A stretch of DNA of 64,000 nt from Steinernema hermaphroditum (taxonomy: Eukaryota; Nematoda; Chromadorea; Rhabditida; Steinernematidae). Below the pieces are notes generated by a model. It made no database searches, had not been told where the DNA came from, and saw only the letters and a list, made by a program, of their open reading frames with translations. The stretch spans positions 10,540,001 through 10,604,000 of the forward strand of contig CM059625.1 of assembly GCA_030435675.1 (NCBI GenBank), given 5' to 3'. The translations under genes were made by a program, and so were the position numbers. Shown here in pieces: positions 31,806-43,809 of this stretch (positions are counted from its first letter, which is position 1; the number at the start of each line of letters is the position of its first letter).

Positions 31806-32213
31806 ATGAGTATCGAATTAGATTCGCATTACGACATTCGTAGACGTGCTCCTCCAACATTCCCAAAAACTGGTGCTGACATTATTATTACAAGGTAAGT
31901 CGTTCTTGTACGTGGGTAGAAGCTAGTATATGTTGTTTTATAGAAAAACTAATGTATCAGCATACGTTACTCGATGTGAGAAGCAACTGAACTGTCAGAA
32001 GCTCTTCACGCAGTTGGTCATGCCGTTAATCACGCTCTGATCGTCGCCTTAAATATTGAAAAAAGGATGTGCGGATCAGTGAAGGCTCATGTGGTTACTT
32101 CAAGCGTTGACGTTACAGACGATCTGGTACCTCTGCTGGACGGCTTAGACTTACAGTCGAAGAATCGCTCTATATCGTCAGTTCATATATGTATTCAGTG
32201 GACGTCGTTTTGA
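31806..32213 (+). pseudogene. POP7/RPP20-like RNase P/MRP subunit, frameshifted
   Basis: Exon 1 (31806-31894) reads MSIELDSHYDIRRRAPPTFP and ends ADIIITR; exon 2 starts at 31944 with KTNVSAYVTRCEKQL. This fits POP7, an Alba-fold protein that binds the RNase P and RNase MRP RNA with POP6/RPP25. At about 31990 the frame breaks: the next two frames over, LSEALHAVGHAVNHALIVAL continues the family's GLG-AINRAINIAL helix and runs to ...SVHICIQWTSF, stop at 32211-32213. So one base is missing (or two extra). The gap to kish is only about 20 bases and holds no AG, so a separate trans-spliced message starting there is not supported. The identification rests on both halves matching the family in order. 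Confidence 0.65.
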
Positions 32214-32360
32214 AGTCATATGTTAACTAATGCGGAGTATAAATAAGTGCCGTTTTTAATCAGATCATGTATCGGTTGTACGACTAATTTTGCTCTTGGA
32301 TGGTATTTTAAAGTTGTCTGGCGGATATTATGCGGATTATTATGTTGTTTAGTGGATGAA

Positions 32361-32867
32361 ATGCGCAACAAACTGTGGTCATCGGGCTTTATAAGGCTTC
32401 TTCATTCATCGAGTACTGTTTGTCCTAAGTATTCGTGTAGATCATCATCACGAATAGCGGTTATCGGAAGCGGTCCAGCTGGTGAGCATAAAGCGTATTT
32501 TTGTGAATCAGCTTTAACTTTCAGGGCTGTATTTGACCTCAGCACTTCTCAGAAGATGCGCCGATTCAGTTATTGATGTTTTCGATAAAGCCCCAGTGCC
32601 ATTTGATTTAGTCCGCTACGGTGTAGCACCGGACCATCCTGAGGTCAAGAACTGTACACATCAATTTGATCGCCTGTTTGCCGAGAATGGTCACCGCTTG
32701 TCGTTATTTTGCAATGTTGGTGTCGGATCAGACATATCGTTTGACGAACTTAGAAGTCGCTATGATGTTGTAGCGTTAGCTTATGGTGCTAATCGACCAA
32801 GGCGGTTGAATATTCCTGGAATTTATGATTCCGATAACTGTTACTCGGGGAGCGAGTTTGTCTCTTG
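32361..32867 (+). pseudogene. NADPH:adrenodoxin (ferredoxin) reductase, 5' fragment
   Basis: Exon 1 (32361-32481) starts MRNKLWSSGFIRLLHSSSTV, an Arg/Ser-rich mitochondrial presequence, and ends in the FAD motif RIAVIGSGPAG. Exon 2 (32525-32867) carries FDKAPVPFDLVRYGVAPDHP, then VKNCTHQFDRLF and the sheet LAYGANRPRRLNIPG, ending SGSEFVSW at a GTATGTG donor. These are the first 150 or so residues of the mitochondrial flavoprotein that feeds electrons from NADPH to ferredoxin for steroid or iron-sulfur cluster synthesis. The NADP-binding and C-terminal parts are missing; the next plausible acceptor creates an immediate stop (TG+A). It is therefore a truncated gene copy. Confidence 0.78.
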
Positions 32868-33003
32868 GTATGTGACATGTGCTTACTTTTGCATAGTTCC
32901 GAGGTTGCAATTACTTATATTGTGGTTCTGACCATGGATATACCTGTTGTAAATGTCCGCAATTTTTGCTGTATATACTAGTCTGAAGAATTACAGATTC
33001 GTA

Positions 33004-33399
33004 ATGGCAAACCTGGAAAGTCGAATTCCTGGACCACCTGTCGGATATTGCAGTAGTTCGGAGGATGAGGGCGATTCTCCCGCACTGAACGTTGTGAAAG
33101 ATGACGATGCTCATCAGGCAAAAGCTATGAACGGTTTTCTCAACACTGGAGTCAGGTTGATATAAAGCGTAAAAAAATTGATTGTTTTGTTCAGATCGCT
33201 GAGATGGCCAAGCGTGGAATGCTGTCAGGACGAAAGGAAGAAGAGCACAATGACAGCGATTTGGAACTTGATGATGATGTTGTCAGGGAGGCGGACCTTA
33301 GGTTCGCCACCCTGTGCATGCCCCAAGAAATGCGCGCACAAAATTTTCGCGGCGGGAGTTTTGCGAGAGATTTTTGACGAATACAATAACAGAATTTAA
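33004..33399 (+). pseudogene. Possible phosducin-like protein N-terminus, truncated
   Basis: An ATG at 33004 opens MANLESRIPGPPVGYCSSSE with an acidic run after it and NTGVR before a GTTGATA donor at 33156. The YCSSSEDEG element and following NTG resemble the N-terminus of phosducin-like proteins, which act with the CCT chaperonin on G-protein beta subunits. After a 48-nt intron the in-phase frame is not convincing, while another frame reads IAEMAKRGMLSGRKEEEHND and stays open to a stop at about 33377. The thioredoxin-like domain is absent. Either a broken fragment or an unrelated small acidic protein; the family call is weak. Confidence 0.35.
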
Positions 33400-33596
33400 C
33401 ACATAGATTAATCATATTCCAAAAGAACCATTTTAATATCGTTCAAGGTGATAAGGCACTATGTTTCGATTGACGAAGGTACATGATAATTAAAGGCTCA
33501 TTCATACTCACCGGTGACGGCGATGGTGATTACAAGTGTGACAGAGAGAAATAAAGACAGTACAATCACAAAGCTCAGGAGTTATGCAAACAAACT

Positions 33597-34565
33597 TCAG
33601 AAACGATGCAGACGAGGTAGGTTCATCTTCCACGCGCAATCAAATTCGCCGCAGCTGCATTTGTAGAACCTAATGCATGCCCACGCAGGGTGAGAAAGGT
33701 CGCAATATACAAGAGCTTTTCTCGATTCGTTCCTAACGAAGAGGTATTGAGTTCCTTTGTCGTCTTCCGTCATAAACTCCCTGTATTTGTGCGCGTCCGG
33801 CGGCAAATTATAGATAATACAACCGCGGGTTCCTTCGCCCTTCTTCCACGCTTCCAACAAGTCCTTGAAAAAGTCGGATTGCACTACGAAAGTCAAATAC
33901 AAGTTATTTCCACTATACGCAGTTCGATTTGACCGCAAAAGATACTTTCGAATGGAAGGAAGAATGGAGACAGGCCATCGTCCGTACAGTTTAAGATTCA
34001 TCAGGCGCGGATTATTGTCGATATTGTCACGTACCAGGTGTTCAGTAGCTATTCCGTTATAACATAGCAGCACACGTTGAAAGCTAATTTCTTTCAAACA
34101 TCCTAGAATCGACTTTTGAAACTCCGTCGCATCGCACACGCTGATGATATCAAGCTCGTCATTGATCGCATATCGTCTTACAAGCTTAAGAATGTCACTC
34201 GTGCTTTTAAGGCTAAGAATGCAGTTATTTGCTTCCGGCAAAGGGTATCTGGGGAAGGTGGTCCGCACGCCCTTGAATCGCAGAAAGCGAGGACCGATCT
34301 TCTCTAGCTTCTCTAGAGGAACATAATGCCGGCCTGGCTTCATTCCTTTAACAAAAACACGGCTTGTACCCCATTGCAAAAACGCGCATTCAATCTCATC
34401 TCCCGCTGACCAAACGTCCAAGAAGACAGAACATCGGTTGATCGAGTGGTGGTCGATAATTTGCTTCCACGATACGCTCGAGATGCTGTCAGCGAGCCTG
34501 TTAAGAGTGTTATTGTGAAGCAGTAGCACAACGCCATCGATGAAGGAGTACGGAACGGAGTCCAT
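33597..34565 (-). CDS. Orphan protein, single exon, 322 aa
   Basis: One uninterrupted frame runs from ATG at 34565 (MDSVPYSFIDGVVLLLHNNT) to a stop at 33597. It has no signal peptide or membrane helix. The N-terminal 50 residues have an F-box-like mix of Pro, Leu and Trp (SISSVSWKQIIDHH), and the rest alternates hydrophobic strands and charged turns, ending in a cysteine cluster (CSCGEFDC). I do not recognise the family; the layout recalls lineage-expanded nematode F-box-like proteins, but this is only an impression. It is intronless, unlike nearly all neighbours, and sits inside the rearranged block, so a retrocopy or a member of a multigene family is possible. Confidence 0.65.
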   Translation of the reverse strand: MDSVPYSFIDGVVLLLHNNTLNRLADSISSVSWKQIIDHHSINRCSVFLDVWSAGDEIECAFLQWGTSRVFVKGMKPGRHYVPLEKLEKIGPRFLRFKGVRTTFPRYPLPEANNCILSLKSTSDILKLVRRYAINDELDIISVCDATEFQKSILGCLKEISFQRVLLCYNGIATEHLVRDNIDNNPRLMNLKLYGRWPVSILPSIRKYLLRSNRTAYSGNNLYLTFVVQSDFFKDLLEAWKKGEGTRGCIIYNLPPDAHKYREFMTEDDKGTQYLFVRNESRKALVYCDLSHPAWACIRFYKCSCGEFDCAWKMNLPRLHRF

Positions 34566-35775
34566 CACCGGAATGCAGACGACTGATCTGGAGGAAAACC
34601 ATTTTATATATGGGTCTTAGAGTAATGCAACGAGACGTCGCTTTGCAATGAATGTATCGCACCCAAAAATGCTCCTTCTTTCTCTCTATTGCCCATGAAC
34701 CACTAACCCTACCGTCTGCGAGACAGTTGTGCCTGCCTGCAAGGTTACATCAGAAGCAGGGCTGTTAAGCTCAAAACTCGAACGTCAAACCCAAAACTAA
34801 AAATTGAGTACACTGTACGCATGCACACGACGACTTTTCTATTTACTTTGCTGATAAGAGACTGTCTGTCCCCATTTTATATGTTTAATAAGGTAAATTT
34901 TTGTACGTTTTGATAAGGCTCTAATTTTTTGTGGTGTGGGCGGATTGACGTGATTCTTTTTGCAAAGTGTTGGGAAGGGGAACATGGTTGCGCATTTTGC
35001 CATCTCGAGGTGCCAAAAAGCGGCTGAAAGCTAACTAGCCTTAAGAACGAACTAGGACGAGCGGTGGCTCGACCTAGTCGCAGCTTTACACGGAAATGAC
35101 CAAGAGAGCACCAACGGGCCTCTTTTATTGGCTTCCACCGGAAGCGTGATTCAGCTGATCGGTTCTCAGGCTTGGCTCTGTTATCGTCGTGCGCCATCAG
35201 CTGGAGCATCCCTGTGGCGATTGTTTGGGTTTCAAGCTTGGGATTTCGAAAGAATGTATTGAGATTTTTAGTGATGGAAAGATTCCATTATAGAGTTTTA
35301 ATTATGGATTGCATCCATTGACACACACCCTTACACTTACTAGACTGACTTATGTTGTCAAGAGGCTTCGTAAGGATGGTACGATTGCAGAATGCGCCAA
35401 AACAACTCTGGACTGACTTCGGGCCAGTGTCCCTAATGTGGGGGGTGAATCTTTCTGCATACAACTTTTGCCAGATTGGAAACGCCTCCATTCCGCGATT
35501 TGTTGTAGATCAGTGTCAGCTCTTTACGATGCGATATTTTGAATTGACAGGAGACAGAATTCGAGTCGGATGTATGTTTAGACATGCTTTGCAGCGAAAT
35601 CATAATCTCCCAACAAACTGTACGTTTCTTATTCGATAGTGGTGTAGCATAATTTTGCGCATAAAAGTAGCATATTCGGAGAAGACCACAATGAGCTACA
35701 CGGCTCGAATGCGACGTCGGCGGGTAATATGGCGTCGGTTTTTGTATAATGTGGCCTCGGCGTGAACAGATATTT
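34566..35775. other. Non-coding or unrecognised sequence before the GSK3 partial copy
   Basis: No supported gene. A short frame at about 35351-35416 reads YVVKRLRKDGTIAECAKTTL and could be another gene fragment, but it has no partner exon. The end of the stretch abuts the duplication breakpoint at 35776. Confidence 0.4.
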
Positions 35776-37580
<1,805 letters not shown>

Positions 37581-37620
37581 ACTTGCTAAACAATAAAACA
37601 ACACAAACACGGCCAAATAC

Positions 37621-40600
37621 TTAAAGGTAAGATGAACGTCCGGAAAATGAGGTAGGCGAGGTGAGAATGGAAGCACGAGACGGAATATCACTATCGGGGT
37701 CGTCATCATGCTGGGTTCTATTGGTGTACTCAGCCAGCGGATTTTCATCATCGTCTTCAGCTAAAAAGAGAACACTTAAGTTGACATTTCCACGATCTTA
37801 AATCTTGCCGTATATCGTCGACTTCTCCATTTCCGCCCTGGAGAACAACGAGGATTTCCGTTTTCGTGCTCTTCTCGCCGATAGATCTTCTGACATGGCG
37901 CGCAGGTGGGACGCAAGAGGCGTTGAAGGAACTTCGCGACTCCGATCGACGGACGTGGCACGTGTCACATTCATATTTTCGACGGCTTCAGTCATCTCCT
38001 GTTCTTGCTTCTGCTTCTGTTCGTTCTCCTTCGCGCAGCGGATGTCAAACAAGAGTTCAGCCTTCACCTGCCGGTCATTGGCAAAAAATGTGTCCACTTG
38101 CTCTTCGTAGTCACCAACGAGGACCCTGAAAAATGATGTTCGAATGAATGCAATGAACCGCAGCAGTCTTACATGAAGGCATTCATAACTAGTTTCAAGA
38201 TCGGCGAGCGCTTTTCAGTCAAGAATCCGCGCAGGCTCAGCATGCCGGGAATGATCATCTCTCCAATTCCCATTCGCAGGCAACGCGCCTTCTCCGCACT
38301 GAATCTGGCTTCTTTCTGGGTTGGAGGCGCTTCGTCATCCTGCGGTTCAAGATCGTTATCCATCTGTTTCTTTTGAATCACACTGTGCATTCGAAACTGT
38401 TCGCAACACATGACCTATAACGAGAGCAAATGTAAGACAGTGGTGATAGCAAGCCGCTTACGTTCAACGTGTCGATGAGCACACTTTCGATAGCCTTCTT
38501 TTTGTAGTCCATGATGCCGTCGCTGATCGGTTGGGCCACCTCGATGATGAGTCGCGCCCAAACCGCGAAACGCTGGACGTCGTTCATCGCTCCCAGCTAC
38601 AAAAGATGATTATTTTACATGAGGAAGACGAGATAATACCATGAATCTGTAGAGACGCATTCTGCGAACGAAGTTCTCGTGCCCTTGGAGATTCGACTTC
38701 ATGTGCTCGTGGACGTAGGCCTTGTCCTTCTTCTTCTCCAACTCGTGCAGCTCCCCTAAACAACGATAATATATAAAGTTAGATAGTAGATCGACTCACT
38801 CTCTTCAGATGTCATGTGACGGTTGTCGATCCCATTAAAGTAGAAAACGCACTGCACGAAGTGGTGGAAGAACATTTCCGGGAACTGCACGAGAAGGACC
38901 TCCACGAGGCAGAAATTAAGGTAATCCCGAATGCTCTTGTTGTCATCGATAAGAGCACCGATCAGCTTATACAGAATCTGAAAAACATCGATTTTCATAA
39001 GCAGTATCATCGCATCTTACTTGTCCTTCACATTTAAGGTATTGCTCTTTGATCAAGATCGTGAGCAGAGTGATCGTCTGCTGGCGAACGAAGACAGACG
39101 CGTCTGTGAGGCACAATGCCATCACAGTGCTGTAACGATCCACCATGAGTGTGTAGCGAACGCACAGATCAGCAATGCCAACGATCAAGTTGTTGCGGAC
39201 AATATGATCGCGATTGTTGCGAAGTTCTCTCGCGAACACAGGAATGACCTCCTTGGCCAGCTTTTCATTCTGAAAAAAACTAGGTACATTAGTTCTAGTG
39301 TCATTGAGGAGTCGTTACCTGAAGACATATACGGCACAAGGCCACTGCACATGCCGCTCTAACTCGTCTTGTCGTCAAAGTGCCTAACTGTCGATGCTCG
39401 CGAAGGAAGACCTGCGCAGCCTGAGACTGCGGCTGACTTGGACGCACTGGAGACATCACCATGTTTGCGCGGACATTGCTCACGGGCTCTTCGTTTTCTA
39501 AATCATATGTTTACAAATATGGTATTCGAACATAACTCTTACCCGAGAAGGCATACTCAGAAGCGAAGATGTACTTAAACACCTTAGCCAGCTTATCAGT
39601 ACATGATTTCGGCTCGTACTGCACACATTCGCCAACGATCTGCAGCATGGAAACAACCGTCTCTTCGTTCAGGTCTTCTGGGAGGATCGTTGGCGCTGGC
39701 GCTGATGCTGGGGCAGTCGGCTGCGAGACTCCTTGGCTCGATAACACTTCTCCACCGAACGGCAATTCACTGAGCGGCCTACCGTACACCGCTTCGCAGA
39801 CGGCGTGTGAGACCATCGTGACGAGGCGCTTGCAAAACTGGAGAAAGTTCTTGTGTCCCTTGGCTTCTTCTCCGATGGCGTCATTGAGCTTCGCGTACAG
39901 ATAGAACACAGCAGGGATATTATGCGCTTTAATGTCGAAGCGGACGATACGAGCCTTCAGATCTTGCATCAATGTGTCTCGGTCGTGCTGCTTAAGTTTG
40001 GTACAAGACTCGACAAGCACGTTAATGACGTAAGTTGGCACCAGAGTCTTGTGCATTTCTTGGTCAAGAGTAAGCCAGTATTCAAACGCCACCTTTGCTT
40101 CAATCGGGAAAATCTTGGCCAGGAACGAGAGTACCAACCAAACTGGTCGGCTTTTGGATGGGTCTTCGGCAAAACACAGCATCGACTTGACCAGCGACTT
40201 TGGAAGCAAACCCTGGTCCAATAACGCTCTCATGGCACGATAGAGAAGGCGTCGCAGATTGAAGTCTGCTTCAATGTCGGACAGGACCATCCACACGAAT
40301 TCGTTTGGTGACGTTGAGGTCAATTCCGCGAATATGGTGTCCTGAAAACATGTCCGATGACACCCCGTAAATGGAAGATCCCTATGTACCATGACGATCT
40401 TGGAAGCCATTTGCTGGACACTCTGCTCCCGGTCAATCAGCAAGGGCATCACGGATTCCAGCCACGTCGTGCGGATAACTTCAGAGCCTGGGTTCAGCTT
40501 GTAGACTTCACTAAGCGTCTCTGCAGCCTGCTTTCGGACAGAAATGGCCATATCTCTCGTCGAATCCTAAAAAATGAGGTCAAAATCAAGAACGCAAAAT

Positions 40601-42679
40601 TAATTTTCATACAGCCATTTCATTCAACATGAACTTTATGAGGTCCGGATCTTCGATGGAAGGGAACAGATGTCCGAGAGCGACCAGAGCCGACTTGCGC
40701 ACAGCAACTTTCTCGTCATCGCATTTGTGCAGCAATATTAAGAGCAACGGCGACGGATATTTCTGTCCTGTTCTCGCTTCTTTCCTGCGGTGCTCTTCAA
40801 GGTCGGAGTTGTCGGCACAGATCTTCTGAATGAGCTCGAGCTTCTGCGCATCTCTGAGGAGGTCACCGAGGTGCAGCACCGCCCTGGCTCGAATGGACGA
40901 TGACTTGTCATACATAGCTTCGAGAAGGATATCCACTGGGCCTCGGACCGCGTCCATGCGGGGAGGGGGTGACTCCTGTCGCTTATTCGGCTGCCGCTTT
41001 CTTTGAGAGGACCGATTTATTTCTTCCTCTTCATCGTCACTGTCCTCTGGATGGTCACTATTTTCCGCTTCCGATTCGTCCTCTTCTATGGTGTCATTCG
41101 TATTGGCAATCGGTCCAGGATCGGCACCCGACAAATCTAAAAAGAAACATTATGGGATGGAAGAGCTACTCCATTGGAACTAACCGAAGCTATTGATGAA
41201 CTGCGGTAAAACCTCCACTAGGAAACTGCGCATCGACCCCATAGGCTGACTGTAGACGATGTCCATGAACTGAACGAACTGCTAAAACGCATGACTTATT
41301 CACCGGACTGCATCTCTTTTTTTTACATAGTGGAACGGTGTCGGAATTAAACGCAGCAAACTAATGACACCCTCGGACACTCTTGCTTTGTAGTCGCTGC
41401 GGTCGGGACATCTGAAGGTGTTCTGCACGAGTTGATATATCATACGACTTTCTTTGGGCGAATCCATCTAGACAAGACCACAAATTTACATCCATTTCCG
41501 GTAGGGCTGGAATCACCTCAGCACGAGCCGTTAGAAAAGCCATGATGGCATCTCGATGACGGATCATCTGGCTGGAAATGATCGACGTCGATGGCAGAAC
41601 TTCATCTGCAGTTCCGTAGCACATAATTCGTGGAAGAAGCACCCTGCCCATCACTTCTTTGCGTCCTTCTGGGTGACGATCGTCCATGAGACGGTGAAGA
41701 ATTCCAAAGCACTTGTCGCCGAGAGTCGGAAGCGCCAAGAAGTCCGGAAACGAATCAACGGGACCAGTTTTTGTCCCAGTTGGCAGGTCGAATAAGATGA
41801 TGTCGCGAAGAAGCAGGGCAGTGGCGACAATTACATCTTTGTCAAAGAGGCTGACGTGCCCTACGAACGAGAACACACCATCGAGAAAGTGACGGAGCAA
41901 TTGACGACATGCTTCCTGTTCTTTTGGCGATATTTCGCTTCCTAAACAACGATGGTTTGTACACGAAACTGTTTAAAAATAGAGACTAACGCGATAAACT
42001 CTTCTTCTTTGCTGAGCTGATTTTCTTCTTGCGACCGGTGATTTGTGGTGTGGCGATCGAGCCGATTGGTTGCTTGAACACAACCAAACGGTAGATATGG
42101 CGGGCCAGCTCGGTGACTCTCTAAAAATTTCAATTAGCTCAAGAATACTGAACATTTCCATACCAGATAAAGAAATTTCGAATAAATTTCAAAAGCGCCG
42201 GCACCGGGCAGACAGCAGAGCAATGTGTACATTCTCGCTGCCTGTACACCTTTACGTAAACCGGCTATATCCGCCGGATTCTTCAGTGATTCTTCCATAG
42301 CCATCCATGCCAGTGTAACCAGTTTTTTCGCCGGAACACCTTCCTCACTCATACGGTCGAAGATAGGTTCCGTGGAGGCCAACAGGAATGTCTCTAAGGC
42401 GTTTGTCACTACAAGGCAAGTCATTATGACAAATATACAGGAAAGTAGATTACATGACTCCAGTTGATCAGTGAATTCGAGATTTGTGATCATCGTTGAC
42501 TCGGCGGCGTCACCGAGATCGGAATAATCGCCAAATAAGCTTTCAAAGCTATAAATAAGTGGTTATTTAAATGGAAACAGATGATAGTCTTACGCTTTGT
42601 CAACTACATCGTCGGGAATGTCCCCGACGGAAAGAAAGTGCGTGGCCAACACGCTAATCAAGCTTTTAACAGGCTCCAT
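37621..42679 (-). CDS. capd-3: Condensin-II subunit CAP-D3
   Basis: About 12 exons on the minus strand encode roughly 1,400 aa from ATG 42679 (MEPVKSLISVLATHFLSVGD) to TAA at 37621. The protein is a chain of HEAT repeats. Diagnostic stretches include ILLEAMYDKSSSIRARAVLH, VRKSALVALGHLFPSIE, MAISVRKQAAETLSEVYKLN, VFVRQQTITLLTILIKEQYL and the CAP-D3 signature CLVEVLLVQFPEMFFHHFVQ with CVFYFNGIDN. The middle contains an acidic low-complexity linker (about 41000-41120), and the tail is Lys/Arg/Ser-rich, ending FSGRSSYL. CAP-D3 (NCAPD3; HCP-6 in C. elegans) is the HEAT subunit of condensin II, which compacts mitotic chromosomes. Introns are 45-55 nt. GSK3 copy 2 begins about 300 bases downstream on the same strand, and a scrap of this gene's 3' flank lies next to GSK3 copy 1. 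Confidence 0.92.
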
Positions 42680-42954
42680 CGGTCGTCTGAAAGCAGGTGA
42701 CTTACGATTCGCTGGCAACAATAACAATAGAGAACATGTTTACACAGGCATCAAATTGAAAAGAAAAAAAATTTGACAAAGAAATACACCGTCCACGCGA
42801 AAGCATGAGCCACATTACCAAATACGAAATTTGGATGCAACCGAAGTTCATGTCATCCTAACTTGCCCCATCGAAAATGATAGGAAACACGGTACGGTAG
42901 CACTAGTACGGTAGGAATTTAAACCTTTCGTTTTGGGAAAACCTCACCTATTGG

Positions 42955-43171
42955 GAAAGTTCACAAGTAACAAACGACAGCACTTCCGCAAGACGGCCAT
43001 AGTACCCTGCATTTGCCGCGCCAGGGCGATCGCGGCAGGAACCAACAATTCCGATCGCCCTTTGCTCCTAGATCCATCATTTTCATAAGACTCACCGGAA
43101 AAGTGGTGTGCATTTTCATTTTTCTTTTCATAGCACTCCATTTATCACCAAAATATGTAGGAAGAACACAA
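42955..43171. repeat. Inverted repeat, left arm
   Basis: About 215 bases whose reverse complement recurs at 43588-43803 with roughly 93% identity by eye. The minus strand holds a 65-codon open frame starting MECYEKKNENAHHFSGESYE that is mirrored in the right arm. Confidence 0.9.
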
Positions 43172-43587
43172 AACATGAGCTGAAGGTAGGTCTTCTGTAC
43201 GATATAACAGAAATGTTTTCTGTTTCGCAGATTTCGTTCATTCTTTTTAACACGCTCGTCCGCAAAGGTACCTTGACAAGATTGGTTAGTTGAACACATC
43301 GGTCTATGTAAATTTCACATTTGAGCAGCGAAAAGAAGACGGCGATATCTCTCGTGGGTCTCGCCACGATGGGCTTGCCACGCCAACTGCAGATACAGTT
43401 ACAGAAGAATTCTCCAAAAACTGTGAAATTTCCATGGACCGTGGCTTTTGATCGGTGAATTTCGTGTGGATAGCTTTGTGAAGGGGTGTGGAAATGAATA
43501 TAACAGAAAAGAAAGTGTACGCTATGCGTAAAACAAGAAAATGCACTTGCTGCATAAGGCCCTGAAGCCCTTTTAGTCTTATTTTTG

Positions 43588-43803
43588 TGTTCTTCCTACA
43601 TATTTTGGTGATAAATGGAGTGCTATGAAAAGAAAAATGAAAATGCACACCAATTTTCCGGTAAGTCCTATGAAAATGATGGATCTAGGAGCAAAGGGCG
43701 ATCGGAATTGTTGGTTCCTGCCGCGATCGCCCTGGCGCGGCAAATGCAGGGTACTATGGCCGTCTTGCGGAAGTGCTGTCGTTTGTTTCTTGTGGAAAGT
43801 TCG
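43588..43803. repeat. Inverted repeat, right arm
   Basis: Mirror of 42955-43171, separated by a loop of about 415 bases. The plus strand frame starts MECYEKKNENAHQFSGKSYE. No transposase or terminal-repeat signature is seen inside the loop. Confidence 0.9.
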
Positions 43804-43809
43804 AACCGA

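Noticed and set aside
32247..32361. Longer N-terminus for the FDXR fragment
   Set aside because: The upstream in-frame residues are hydrophobic and Cys-rich and do not look like a mitochondrial presequence; the ATG at 32361 gives a typical one.
34877..35209. 110-codon minus-strand frame
   Set aside because: Basic, low-information composition without domain or splice context.
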